A stretch of 64,000 bases of DNA, taken from NCBI GenBank assembly GCA_037013685.1, contig CM072892.1, positions 2,666,001 to 2,730,000 on the forward strand. The letters are read 5' to 3'. Below are positions 22,479 to 35,104 of the stretch, one piece after another (positions within the stretch are counted from its first letter, which is position 1; each line of letters opens with the position of its first letter). The position numbers and the translations under genes were made by a program. Source of the stretch: Acridotheres tristis (taxonomy: Eukaryota > Chordata > Aves > Passeriformes > Sturnidae). The notes below the pieces were generated by a model. That model ran no database searches, was not told the origin of the DNA, and was given only the letters and a program-made list of their open reading frames with translations.

Positions 22479-23981
22479 GGGAATTCTATATCTTGGCTGT
22501 TCTTGCTGTGTTGGGGGCGTGTGTCAGCACAGGTCACCCAAATTCCCTGTTATTCTGTTATTCCATGTTATTCTGTTATTCCCTGTTATTTCCCTATTAT
22601 TATATATACTCATATTCACAAATATCCTGCAATGAATGGCTGCAGCCAAGGGAATCACAACAATTTTCTCCCCATTTTCCAGAGGGAGAAGTCCAGTGGA
22701 CACATGGCAGTGACTTACACCCCCTGAGGATTCAGATCCTGACTGGAGCAGGGATCACACTGCCCAGGATGGCCGGGGTGGTTCACTTTGTGAAAAAGCA
22801 CAACAGCCCCCGTGTGCAGCATTGGTTAAAAAATAACCCCAAATTGCTTCCCTTTGAAGGGAAATTAGCACTGGGAGGCTGCAGGGAAACAGGGGGTTGT
22901 GCCCTGATCGACACAGGGCTCAGATTTCCTGGTCACATCCACACCTCGGCTCTCAGAGAGGTGTTCTGAGCTGAAAAAGGGGATTTGGGGAACAAAATCA
23001 GCAAACAAATCCATCTGTGGAAGGGGTTGATACCTTTTATTTGTCCCTCAGACACCTGAGAAGCTGCAGCACATTCAGGAACCTGTTGTGCTGGGGGAAG
23101 GGGGAGATGGATGATGCCCAGACAGCTGCAGGGCTTTGTGCTTTTCCAGCTCCAGCCTTCCCCGGAAAGATCGGATGTGAGAGGGATGGTAATGCAGTTA
23201 GGGCTGGAAAAATAGAGCCAGAGCAGGGCAGAGTGGTTTAATAAGGTCGATGTTATTGAATCAGCCTGGTGGGATGAACCCTGTCTCCGAGCAGAGCACT
23301 CTGAAACGATCAGCAGCTCCCCTAGGAAAGGGAGGTGGGCTCTCAGCTGCCCAGGAATGGGCAAAATGTTGGGAATTCCTCAAATCTCATGGAATTGGAG
23401 GTGATTTGTGAGCTCCTGGAAAACACTGATGGTATCTGCAGCCAAGTGCTGCTGGTGCAGCCCCACATTCCCTGCAAAGGAAGGGTCAGGTGGGCTCCTG
23501 GAAGGCCCCACTGGGGACCCCGAGTCCCAGTTCCTCAGCAGATCCTGGTGGGACAGGACAGTGAACAATGAGGAAAGGCTGAAAGAATCCAGGCTGTTTA
23601 CCCTAGAGAAAGAAAGAATGATGATAACATCTCCAGGTAGATAAAAGAGGGTTTATCTAAGGAGTGAGGGATGGAAGAGGGAGGAAATGCCTTGTTCTGC
23701 CTTTCCACAAGGAATGGGCAAAAAACAATGGACAAATCACCTGGAGAAAGGCTCAGACTGGCTCTCTGGGGAGGCTGTTTAGATGTGAGGGAGTGAAGGA
23801 GTGACCCCACCATCAGAGGGTTTTAAAAGCCAGAAACAGAAGTTCTGGGTGCTTGCTGTGCCCACTCTGTGCCAGCAGAGCTCTCCCACATTCTTTGTCC
23901 AGAAAAACCTTTTAACAGCTCATTGCTTGAACTGGAGGATGGTGGAGCTTTAACAGCTCCATTCCAGCTTCTTGTGGCAGC

Positions 23982-24044
23982 CCTGTCCATGGCAGCAGGG
24001 TTGGAACCAGGTGATCTTTAAGGTCCCTTCTAAACTATTCTGTG
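23982..24044 (+). mobile_element. CR1 3' terminal fragment
   Basis: CCTGTCCATGGCAGCAGGGT, GATCTTTAAGGTCCCTTCTA and AACTATTCTGTG. Confidence 0.65.
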
Positions 24045-24614
24045 TTCTCTGCAAAGGTGGGTTGAAGTTAATGCCAGGCACGGCCTTGCTCCAGTCCCAC
24101 TTGCAGGTAAATCTCAGCATGGACACTCAGCAGGAAGAGTCCAACCCAGTCACTAGGAGAGGAAACTGCAGGAAGCAGCTGGGGCTTGGAAAAGGGGGAA
24201 AAAACCCTTTCAGCCAGGAAAGAAAATAACCTGCTGGATGGAGAGCTGCCTGTCAGTGATGGTTGTTTAAACATGGCAGAGAATCAGAGCACTCAAGGAG
24301 CTGGATGTGTGTGCAGGAGGACAGGAGATGGAGGTGGGTGCCAGTATTTTCTGGCAGGGCTGGGTTGGAATTATCCTTCAGCTCCTTAGACAGCAAGGCA
24401 GGGATTCCAGGAGGAGGAGGAATGTGCTGTGCAGCCGTGGGAGGGTGGGAGGAGAAGCCAAGGCTCATGGCAGCAGGATAGGAAACATCCTGGAGACAAG
24501 GAGAAAATCAGGTCAATGCTCTGAAGTGGCTTAACAGGACATCAGGAAGCTCTTGGGAAAGGGAATGGCACAGAGGGGGAATTGGTTCAGGTGAGAAGAG
24601 GTCACCATGGCAGA

Positions 24615-24873
24615 GACCATGGAATTGTTGGATCCTGGAAAGAACTTTAAATCCCATCTCATTCCACCCCTGCCACGGCAGGGACACCTTCCACTGTCCC
24701 AGGCTGCTCCAAGCCCTGTCCAACCCGGTCTGGAACATTTCCAGGGATCCAGGGGCAGCCACAGCTTCTCTGGGCACCCTGTGCCAGGGCCTCCCCACCC
24801 TCAGAGCCGGGAATTCCTTCCCAATATCCCATCTGACCCTCCCTCTGCAGTGTAAAACCATCACCCCTTGTCA
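24615..24873 (-). mobile_element. CR1 LINE 3' end
   Basis: Antisense copy with GCCACGGCAGGGACACCTTC, CACTGTCCCAGGCTGCTCCA, CCACAGCTTCTCTGGGCACC and GAATTCCTTCCCAATATCCC, continuing to ACCATCACCCCTTGTC. Confidence 0.85.
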
Positions 24874-25980
24874 TATCAGAATGGAGGGTGGTTATTTCCC
24901 ATGATGGATGTCATGGGATCTGCAAGTTCCTGGGGACCAGGAACTGCAGGAACAGGTGGGAAGTTCAGTGCCCCCTTCTCAGGGATGCACGGGGGGCACT
25001 GGACAAGTTTGGGATCCCAACCCAGGCCCCTGCTGCTCTCCCACCTTGAGATGTCAAGGGATGAACAGCCAGGGATTTATCACCTTGCTTGGCTCCCAAA
25101 GCTCTCTGCACCAAGAACTGGCTGCTTTAGGGAAACCCCATCCCATCCAACAATCAAAATCCTGACACATCTGGATTTTTTTTTTTTTTCCTGTGGGTTT
25201 TCCATGAGGTTGTGCTGCCAGGGTATTTTTTTTCCAAGCCTCTGATCCCTTGTCCTTCCTTGCAGGGCTGTGGAGTGGCTAGGCTTTGCTTCCAGCTCCC
25301 CAATGTGTTTGGGACACTGGAGATGCTGCCAGCTGATGGATTATTCCAATATTTGTTCCTTGCAAGGAAACACCTCTGCCCCTCCTCCTCCATCTCCCAA
25401 GTGATGACACCGGATGGTGACAGAGCCAGGACAAGAAAAAGAACAGTGATAGCAGCACTGGAAAGAATAAAGGGAAAAAAAAAACCACAGTAAAAATGCC
25501 CAAAGTTCCATCAAATCCCATGGAAATGAGGCAGCATCTTGGAGGATTCAGCCCTGGATCTCCAAGGAGAGGTCCCCATGTGGAGGGCTGCTCACAAATG
25601 AGCTGTGAAGAGACCCCAGTGGAAAGGTGGGACCTGCTGGGAGAACCCAAATGCTGGGAGCAGCACTGGCACCTCAGGTGGCTTTGGCAGGTGACACCAC
25701 AGCTGCCACCTTCCACAGCCAGCCTGCTGGTGGTGGTGACAGGTGACATCCCAGGTGTCATCTTCCATGTCCTGAGGAGGTGCAGGGAGAAGGAGAATCC
25801 CAATCTCTGTTCCCTGGGAGAGGTGCCAGGATCAGGCAGGGCCACCCTGCTGTGTCCTCATGTGTCTTCTGCCACCAACCCACCCCCAGGGAGTGCTGGA
25901 GTCACTCAGCTGGAGCAACTTTCTCTGGAACATTCCCAGTGTGGAGAAACCCAGAGTCAACTTTCCAGGCAAGGCTGTAG

Positions 25981-26470
25981 GAAATGAGATTTTTTTTTTG
26001 TTAGAGTTGGGATTCAAAGGTTGAGATACTGTACTTTTCGTTTAGACTTAGATGTTTCTTAGTTTTTATTTGCATCACAGTGAGTTCTACAGTACTTTCA
26101 GCTAACAGGTTAAAAATTGAGACGTATTTTGCTTTTTACAAGGTTTTTTTTTAAGGCTAAGCTGTTTAATTAAGAACAGACACCTATATTATTTTTACTT
26201 TTAATTTGATAATTAATTATTCGTGGCTCGCAATGCTGATTTTTCTATTTAATTACAAAAGATCACTTAGACCCATGAAGAAGGTGAAGAAAGAAAGAAG
26301 AAAACTTCTGCTTTAAAACTTATTTTGCTTTCTATATATTACTATCTTTTAAAACCTTAAATTTTAAGTTTTCTACTATGTGATACTACACACTTCTGTT
26401 CAAACCACATACACGTGATTCCAGTTTTATTATTTAATTTTGGAAAATGAAAAAGGTTAAAAGCAGTGGT
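25981..26470. other. Unassigned AT-rich block
   Basis: A roughly 490-bp block sharply richer in A/T than both flanks, with few CpGs. It contains CTTTTAATTTGATAATTAAT, GAAGAAAGAAAGAAGAAAAC and TTTTATTATTTAATTTTGG. It has no CR1 signatures, no tandem repeat and no convincing reading frame. It could be an old retrovirus-like LTR or a fast-evolving insertion. I could not find terminal repeats or target duplications. Confidence 0.35.
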
Positions 26471-27161
26471 TTTTTGGGGTGGTCAGCACAAAAAGTCTAA
26501 AATTCTCAATTCCCAAGGTTCCAACAAGAAGTGCTACAAAAGAGGGGCTGGTTCATTCCTGCCCTCCTGCATCCCACAAGATCAAACCTGATGGGGATTG
26601 TCCAGTGAGAAAAAGCAATTTCGAGGGGGGGGTGGTGGGAAAAAAAAAAAAAAAAAAAGGCAGGAGATGTTCTTTGCAGGAGAGCTGCTCCAGAGATCAT
26701 GGGTGACATTTCCAGCAGGGCAAGGAACGCTGCAGGGTCACATCCCAGCTCAGAGAGGCAAGATTTGGGCTCCTTTCCAGGCACTTTGGCTTCAGGCCAG
26801 TCACTTAACTCTCAGCATCTCAGCTCCTGCAGCTGGAAGAGAGGCAGGATTTTCTTCCTGGCTTTTGGCATCTCCCGGTCTGGGAGGATTTTGGGAAGTG
26901 AGCACATCCACGAGCGTGGGGGGGGATGCTGGATTTCTGTCCCTGCCGTGCTCACAGGTGCAGGGGCAGCTTCAGGAAGTGCCACTGGGATGATTTGTAG
27001 CCTGCTTGGTTTTTGGGGAGTGTTTCCTTCCCTTGGCCCACTGGGATGTTGGGAGCACTGGGGTGGCTCCTCACTCACCTTTCCCAAGGGAATTTGGCAC
27101 CGGTGGTGAAGGGCAGCACAAGGTGGCCTGAAGGCAACTTAAAGGAATTCCAGGAGGGACA

Positions 27162-27190
27162 AGTCTGTCTGTCTGTCTGTTCTGTCTGTC
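27162..27190. repeat. (CTGT)n microsatellite
   Basis: Imperfect run of CTGTCTGTCTGTCTGTT and CTGTCTGTC. Confidence 0.85.
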
Positions 27191-27257
27191 CCTCCAAGCA
27201 TCTCCCAGCCTTCACTCCCAGCATTCCTGAAAGCAAAGAGATAAAACGCCAAGTTCA

Positions 27258-27345
27258 CCTAATCACAGAATCACAGAATATCCTGAGCTGGAAGGGACTC
27301 ACAAGGATCATCCAGGCCAGCTCCTGGCTCTGCACAGCATCCAGA
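27258..27345 (-). mobile_element. CR1-like 3' end of a second subfamily
   Basis: TCACAGAATCACAGAATATC, CTGAGCTGGAAGGGACTCAC and AAGGATCATCCAGGCCAGCT. This is the same type of terminus as the fragment beside the GGAAA array at 3521, and distinct from the common TTGGGTTGGAAGGGAC type. Confidence 0.65.
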
Positions 27346-28618
27346 AGTGAAATCTCTTCAAAAATCCCCTCAGGCATTTCCCAGGCACAACAATCCTCAC
27401 ACAAAAAGCATCAGAGTGGGACTTCCAGGCTTCTGGAAAACCATTTCTGGAGCAGGAGAGCTCCCAAAAACTGCGAGCACCCAAACTCCAGGTCAGCATC
27501 TTGCTGCTCCTTCTCTCCAGGACACTTCTCTCCGGAGCTGGGATGTTTTAGAACTCACAGAGGCGATTCCCAAAGCTGCCTGCAAACTAGAAAACCTTAT
27601 GTCAGGAAGAAGTCACAAGGCATCCTAACCAGAAACATATTTGGGGAGTGAGTCAGTGGAGGGGGAAGCAAAAAAGAAAGTTGCACCCTTTAACTTGATG
27701 AAAAAAGCATATGGCAACAGCCAGTATTGTGAACAACATTCTCTGCTCCAGCAACTGAGCCAGGGAAAAAAAAATCATGACTCAATCATTGCATTTCATC
27801 CAAATCGAAGGAAAAATCTCGTTCAGGACGGGGTATTTGCAGGGAGAGCCAGTCAGAGCTGAGTTAGCTGGCTAATTAACTCAATTGTTTGGAGAGGGGG
27901 AAATTTTGCAGCAGGTTTTAGGCTTTAAAAGGCCCGATTTAAACACAGCTTTGGCTGTGGAGTAACAAGTGAGCACTGCAGATGTAAGTGATGCACAAAA
28001 TGAATCCATCCCTGCTCAGATTCCACACACAGCTCCTCCTGAGAGCACAGGATAAACCCAGGAGCAGCCTGATCCTTCCCCAGGAACAGCCAGAGCTCCC
28101 AGTTCCCCCAGGAGACTGGGAACGTGTCCCCATAAATCCTGAACCCAAGGAGGCCAAGAATGCCATCAGCATTATGAAGGAGAACTAGAAACTGGCAAAA
28201 TGTTTGCTGCAAAATCCATATGACTCTGCTTTTCTTTGGGGATGCATTGCAGGGCTGGGGACTGACAGGGGCTGCAGATTTCCCAGCCATTCCCAGGCAC
28301 TGGAACTGAAATTCACTGCAGGAAGAAGCAGTGAAACCTCAACTGGTTTTGGTTGGTTTTTTTTTTTTTTTTTTTTCTTTTTCCTAAGGCTCTGTGGCTG
28401 CAGATGTCAAAGCTGTAACTCTCAGAGAGCCCCAGGACTTGGGAAGGGAAGTGAATAATCCCTAGAAAGCAGCCCGGAGATGCTGGGTGGGAGCAGCCAC
28501 ATCAGCCCCTTCTGCCCGAAGCCATCCATCAGTGCCTGGGTTTAGGAGGCTCTGGGACAGGAATCAACTGCTCCACTGAAAATGGGCTGGAGATGGTGCA
28601 GCAGGGCTGGCACAGGCT

Positions 28619-28905
28619 GGGAATCATGGAATTGTTTAGGTTGGAAAACCCCTGCAAGGTCAAGTGCAACTGTTCCCCCAGCACTGCCAAGGCCACCACT
28701 GTCCCTGTCCCCAAGTGTCACATCCACAGGGCTTTTAAATCTCTCCAGGGATGGGGACTCTAGCACTGCCCTGGGCAGTTTTGCCAGGGCTGGACAACCC
28801 TTTCTATGGAGAAATTTTCCCAATATCCAATCTAAACCTCCCCTGGTGCAACTTGAGCCTGTTTCCTCTTGTCACTTGTTCCCTGGGAGCAGAGCCCAGC
28901 AGTTC
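28619..28905 (-). mobile_element. CR1 LINE 3' end, divergent subfamily
   Basis: ATCATGGAATTGTTTAGGTT, GGAAAACCCCTGCAAGGTCA, CTGTCCCCAAGTGTCACATC, GGGCAGTTTTGCCAGGGCTG and AATATCCAATCTAAACCTCC. The block order is CR1 but the sequence differs from the other copies, suggesting an older subfamily. Confidence 0.75.
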
Positions 28906-29136
28906 CCTGGACACAGATCGTGCTGTGGGCTCTGGGAGATCCCATCTAAGCACACAGGACATGAGGTGCCTTGCAGAACTGTGTGTGGTCACTGGAGGAG
29001 TTAAATCCCACCAGGACAAGCCTTGAGACAGCCACGATTTGGGTGAGTTCCCTTGCTCAGGTGTGCTCATGGTGAGTAGAATGATAGAAGAATAATTGGT
29101 GGGACAAATGTTGATGGTTTTGAACAAAAAGAGAAT

Positions 29137-29342
29137 AGTTTAGGTTAGATATTGAGAAGAGATTCTTCTGTGGGAGGGTGCTCAGAGCAGCTGTGGCTGC
29201 CCCTGGATCCCTGGAAGTGTCCAAGGCTGGGTTGGACAGGGCTTGGAGCAGCCTGGGACAGTGGAAGGGGCCCCTGCCATGGCAGGGGGTGGGATGAGAT
29301 GGCTTTAATGTTCTTTCCAAGCCAGACCATTCCAGGACTCCC
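29137..29342 (+). mobile_element. CR1 LINE 3' end
   Basis: TTAGATATTGAGAAGAGATT, GTGCTCAGAGCAGCTGTGGC, CCCTGGAAGTGTCCAAGGCT, CCATGGCAGGGGGTGGGATG and AAGCCAGACCATTCCAGGAC. Confidence 0.85.
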
Positions 29343-30077
29343 TGAGTAAGAGGGTGCTGTGGGCAGAACTGAGCCCTGGTGGGAGGAAGGTCCGTGGCTC
29401 CCCTCCTGCTCCTGCCCTCCCTGCGCCCACGGCTCCGGCTGGGAACATCTCAAGCTCTGACATGTGTTGCACACGTGCTGGCTGATCTCCATCAGGCTGT
29501 TCCCCAGTGCTGCCAAACTTCTCCTTGATTTAATCAGCTGCTCTGCTGCCTGGGCTGTGTCCCCCTCCTCCCCTCCCCGGGCACATGTGGTGTCTCCAAG
29601 GCGAAGGTGGATCCGTGACAGCGGAACACGCGGCGCTGGCAGGAACATCTCTGCCCTCTTCCCTTTCCTGCAGCCACCACAAAGCGGCCTCACCTCCCTC
29701 TCTATCTCCTGCTGGTTTTTAATACCTCAGTTTTATACAAAAATCAACCCCCCACACTCAGTTGCATGCGAGGAGGGGCAGCCTGGAAGGCATAAAGGAG
29801 AATTCCCAAGGAGTTTGCCAAGAGACAGAACCATCCCATCTGAACAGGCTTTGGAAACACAAAACACTCAGCTGCTGTCTCAGTGTGAGCCCTCCCTGCA
29901 GAGCACTCAGGGCTGCACCCCAGTGCCACATCCCAGATCCTTAAGGATTCCTTTTCCAACAGGATCTCACGTTGCCCAAAGCAGGGAGCCCAGAAGCTGT
30001 GAAATTATTTGGGAAAACACTGGTGGAATGTAGTGGTGGGATTGCTGGAACAAACAGCTGTAAAGAAGCAACTGGAA

Positions 30078-30330
30078 GATGGAATCATAGAATTGCAGAA
30101 TGGTTTGGCTTGGAAACCATCCAGTCCCACCCCCTGCCATGGCAGGGACACCTTCCACTGTCCCAGGTTGCTCCAAACCCCGATGTCCAGCCTGGCCTTG
30201 GACACTTCCAGGGATCCAGGGGCAGCCACAGCTTCTCTGGGCACCCTGTGCCAGGGCCTCTCCACATTCCCAGCCAATAATTCCTTCCTAATATCCAATC
30301 TTAATCTCTCATCTTTTAGTTTAAAACTCC
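30078..30330 (-). mobile_element. CR1 LINE 3' end
   Basis: GATGGAATCATAGAATTGCA, TGGTTTGGCTTGGAAACCAT, CCATGGCAGGGACACCTTCC and CTTCTCTGGGCACCCTGTGC, ending AATATCCAATCTTAATCTCT. Confidence 0.85.
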
Positions 30331-30831
30331 CCCCACTTCATCCTAGAAAGCGGAGTTTGTTTGGGAAGTGGTCTGTCCCTCTTTGCAAATTACTCTAATT
30401 TAAATTTCCATACTGAAAGTGCTTGTAGCAAAACTGAAAGTACATCGAATTATTTTTAAACTTCAGTACTGGTCACTTCACAGTAATTACGAATGTGAAA
30501 ATTTCTGACAAATCCTGCACTCATAAACATCCTGGAAAGTCATCAGAGCAGGACATTGGCATTGTAAGACTCAAAGTATGGATGTTCCTCATTTGGACTT
30601 TCAGCTCAGCACAGCAGGAGTGGGATGGAAAGGTGGGAAGATAAAACATCTGTGCATGTTTTGGCTCCTCTCATCTTTCAGAGGTTTTTTTTTTGCCGTT
30701 TTGCATTTCCAACAGGAAAGCCCTGTCCCGGGAGCTGGGGGGGCTGTTCCTGCCCAGCTGCACTCACAGTGACACAGGGCAGGGACTGGGGCAGCCCTGC
30801 TGCAAACCACGGCCAGGTTTCAGAAAAGGAG

Positions 30832-31060
30832 GTTTAGTTTAGATGTTGGGAAGGAATTCCTGGCTCTGAGGGTGGGCAGGCCCTGGCACAGGGTGCCCAG
30901 AGAAGCTGTGGCTGCCCCTGGATCCCTGGAAGTGTCCAAGGCCAGGTTGGACAGGGCTTGGAGCAGCCTGGGACAGTGGAAGGTGTCCTTGCCATGGCAG
31001 AGGTGGAATGGGATGACATTTAAAGTTCCTTCCAGCCCAATCCATTCTGGGATTCTCTGG
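30832..31060 (+). mobile_element. CR1 LINE 3' end
   Basis: TTAGATGTTGGGAAGGAATT, CACAGGGTGCCCAGAGAAGC, GCTTGGAGCAGCCTGGGACA and the terminus CCCAATCCATTCTGGGATTC. Confidence 0.87.
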
Positions 31061-31397
31061 TGGCAGCACAACCTCATTTTTAGCTTTGGGAAGGTATGAG
31101 AGACACCAGCAGGTGAGAGACCACAAATCCAAGGAGAGCAGAGTTTGCTCTCCTTTCCCTCTTCCAGTGTCTCCAGAAAGTCAGGATCTCATCCCAGACT
31201 GGTCCCAGACTGTCTCTTAAAGGGCAGCTCTGTCTCACCATTCCACTGCTCCACTCTGGTTTTCTGTTCCTCTGCCTGCAGAGCTCAGACTGGTTGGAAA
31301 CCAAAGCCATGGGAAAAGCCATAAAAATGAGCAAGAACAAACTGGATGTGGGGTCCTTGGAGCTCGAGATGTTTGCACTTCCCCTCTCCCATCTCAG

Positions 31398-31464
31398 CCC
31401 CACCGGGGGTTGGAATCAGATCATCTTTAAGGTCCCTTCCCAAACCATTCTGGGATTCTCTGTC
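31398..31464 (+). mobile_element. CR1 3' terminal fragment
   Basis: GGGGGTTGGAATCAGATCAT, CTTTAAGGTCCCTTCCCAAA and CCATTCTGGGATTCTCTG. Confidence 0.7.
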
Positions 31465-34400
31465 CATGGCCACAATCAGCGAGGCCCCAGGGAATGGGCA
31501 GCCTAGCTGCAACAACTGCTATTTTATTTAGGAAACAAAGAGAGGAGTTAATCCGTGGCAGATGCTTGCAGAATCATCAAATGAAACTCCCCTCTTTTTG
31601 GATAAATCACTGAGGATTCCAAAACCATGAGAGATGGCTCCTGGGACAGCTCATTTTTGCAGGGAGCTTCTCACTCCTGAAGGGGAAAGACTGGCCAAGG
31701 TTTGCTGGGGAGCTGCAGAGGGACAGAGGGGAAAAGGCTGATGCTGGAATTTGCTTCCCAGAGAGCACTGACCCCCAGCGTGACCAGAAACTTCAGAGCC
31801 AGGTATTTCTCTCCACGGACTGGGACTTCTCTTGCAAGAGGAGAAGTGTTGACACACTCTGAGCTGTGCTGCCAGTTTTGGAGCTTCTGCAAAGGCACGC
31901 AGGGAAACACAAAACATTGGATTTCTATAGCAAAGTGGGGGTCAAATGAGTCCCCAGGGGTGCAGGAGAAACACGAGGAGCAAGGAGTCAGCCTTGGGAG
32001 AGCCCAGCCCAGCTCCACTGCTGCCTGAAGTGCCAAAATTCATTGACAAGGACAGAAAGTGCTTTGTCAGTGCTGGGGTTGAGCTGACAGCAGCAGCCAG
32101 AGAAATAAACACAGTGAGAGAGAGAGAGAGAACATTGCAAAGCCATCCTGGGAGCTGAGCACATCCAGATGGGATCTGCTGATGCTGAGCTTTCAGCAGA
32201 ACTCTTGGGGATCACAACAGCAGGAAAAGCCTCTTGGGGTTCCAACAGGGTCCAAGATTTCCCCTAAAAGTCTTGAGGACGCTCAGACAAGCACGAAACA
32301 AATCCTGATTCCAGCAGGCAGGAATCCAGCAGGAATGAAATCCCAGAACAGGTTGGAGTGCAGTGGGGAAGAGAAAAAAAACACAAAAGCACCTGTGGAA
32401 GAGGGAGGGAAAAGCCAAACCAAGAGAAATGGTGGGGAAGTTTTTGGAGGAGAATTATTATTAAATACAGATCAAACTGGGCCTTGGTGTGTAAAAACTT
32501 TCTGATGGTGACTGAAGATGTCTGGCAGAGCCTGGGGAGGTGACCCTGTACAGGTCAATCACCTGCAGTCCAAATTCAGCAGAAAAAAAGATGTGTGGAA
32601 GCAGAAATCTCATCTCCAAGCTAGTAACAGGAAAAAAAGGGAAGAAGGAAATCCAAATAAACTCGCCTGGCAGAGGGCACACAAATATACATTTAAGTAA
32701 CTCAGTGCAAACAGTTGACACAGTGATTCATGAACTCGGCTTGAAAAAAAAAATCAATTCCCAAAAAAATCAATTCCAGCGATTCAGGTACAGCTCAAGA
32801 GCCAAGCACGTGGGAAAGGAGCACCAGGACTGCAGGAAACCAGGAAAAACAGGTGGAAGCCAGGCAAAATATAAGTATGGGAATGTGAAATATGTTTTAG
32901 CTGAGCCCGATAATACTAATTAGGAAAGGAGATAAAATAATTGCAGTTGGCCAGCCAGACTGTCCATGGTGAAATAAAGCAAAGGGTGTCTGACTCCAGA
33001 AACTCTGGCACTGAAGCAGGGAGGGAGAGAATGCAAATGGAGAGGAAGCTGCAGCAGAACCAGGACAGAATAATTAGGAGCAAAGGGACAGAATTAAGAA
33101 AAATAATGAAATTCATGCTCATTATCTGCAGAAATGACCTTGCAGCAAAACCATTGTAAGCAAGGGAGTTGGACAAAGACCTCAAGGCCAAGTTTGGAAA
33201 ACAGGTCGGTATCAGGCAGGAGAGTGACAGCAGTGAGGAACATTCCTCTTATCTTGGTTTCTCAAGAAAAACCACCACTCAACACAGCTTGGAAAGCTCA
33301 ACATTGCCCTTGCAGAAGAAAACAAACCAGGAATTGGAAGGCAGGACATTCCAGCTCCATAATAATATGGATGCCCAGAGCATCTGAACCAGAAAGTTTG
33401 AAGCAGCAGACGTGACCTTACTTGAATTCTGTGCTGCACCACACAAACAGGAACGGGGCAACCCTTCCACCACCTTCAACATCTGCTTTGCAAAGAGGAT
33501 TTCACCTCTGCAGCACGATGAGGGGCATTTTTTGAGGATTAAAAAAGATGAAAGGCTGTTTAACATCACTGCATACAATTTAGAATAAATCTCCATTGAT
33601 TCTTTCAAGGTGTGTTTTATATTTGGAAGTCAGCTTGGGAGATTAGTAGGTGGTCCAGGGAGTTGCTAATTAGGACAGAATCACAAATAAACACACCCAT
33701 TAACTCAGGAAAAACACAAAGGGATGATCAGGTATTGGTTCTCATTATCCCTTCTCCTCCCAGCAATATGATTTACTCCTCAGCTCTGCCTTCTCCCTGA
33801 TTTTCCAAGGGGCACGGACCTAAAAGTCGGATCTCCTCCCTTATATGGAGAGCAGTCAGCAAGTACCAGCACGTTCTGAGGCCAGGGGAACAGCTACTCC
33901 ATAAATCTGAAACATGTCCTGGACAACAGCAGGGTTTCCACAGGCCACAGGAATTGCAGGAATTAACCCCTTTTGTTTACAGCCCTTAGAAAAGGATCCA
34001 GTGGTGGAAAGGGAGAAGGCAGCAGCCCCACAACCCAGCTCAAAGCCCTGAAACACCAACCAGGCACATTTGGAAACCCTTTTTCTCCTTTTTGTGTTTG
34101 TCCTCATTAGGAGGAGCTGATTAAACAACTTATCTGGAGAGCCCAGTCCTGTAAACACGAGGCCGTTGGCTGGAGCAGAGGCTTCCTCCTCCCAGGGGGT
34201 TATTCTCCTTTCCTGGGATTGCTCATCCACCAGGGTGAACAGCTCAGGCAGGATTGCTCCAATTCTCTGAGGCCAGACAGGATTTTTCAGGGATCCACAG
34301 CAAAGCGAGGTCCTTTCCACCACGTCAATGTTGGGTTTTGCTTCACTGCAGTGCTGTTGGTGTCGTTTTCCCTTCCCATTCCCCTCCACTCCTCCCTTCC

Positions 34401-35104
34401 CTTTAAGTTTTTCCCCCCTTCAGAATTATTCCTAAATCCCTAAATCCAGCAGAAAATCCTAACTCCTAATTCTCTCATGGAAGGAGCAGCCCAAATAAAT
34501 ATAATTTAGGACAAGAGTCACCCTCTCCTCCCAGACAGGGAACTCTGGGGTTTCCACAGCTCCAGCCACTGCTCTGGGCAGATGTTGCCACATCTGTGCA
34601 CACCAAAAACACAATTCACCAACACCACAGCCTGAGTTTTTTTGCTATTTTAACTGAAATTTAGGCTCTGCAGCTCCTACATGTGCCATCCAGATCACAA
34701 ATACCTCAGGCAGAGGCAGCTCTGAGGGCAAATATCCAACCCTTCTGCTCCAGAGCCTTGCACGTGGCTCTGAAATCTCAGCAATGACCCTCCGGTGTTT
34801 TATTTGGAGATTATTCCCTTTCATCCCAAAACGTCCCTCTTGACTTGTGAATTAGTTTCAGATACAAACCTCATCTAAATGTTGGTATTCTCAGGCCTCA
34901 CCAAGTTTATTTTATGGTGCTGTCTCTCCCCTTGCACATAAATATACACATCCATATGTTTTTATACAAACACACACATGTATGGATTTAATTCTGGTAA
35001 ACAAAGGACAGCTGGATCCTCTGCAAACCAATCTGAAGTGCCTGAGAAACACTTGGAACCTGAAAAAGCAAAGGCACTTACCTCTGAGAAGAACGTGACT
35101 GATG

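Larger units (their letters stand above)
15600..35104. other. Intergenic region between FERMT2 and DDHD1
   Basis: About 19.5 kb between the FERMT2 5' end and the DDHD1 3' end. I recognise no coding exon, tRNA or rRNA. Apart from the repeats listed, 16717-18231, 19156-21659, 22480-23980, 24875-27257, 27346-28618, 29343-30077 and 31465-34900 are unique sequence with no assignable content. Some of it may be unannotated non-coding RNA or enhancers, which sequence alone cannot show. Confidence 0.6.
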
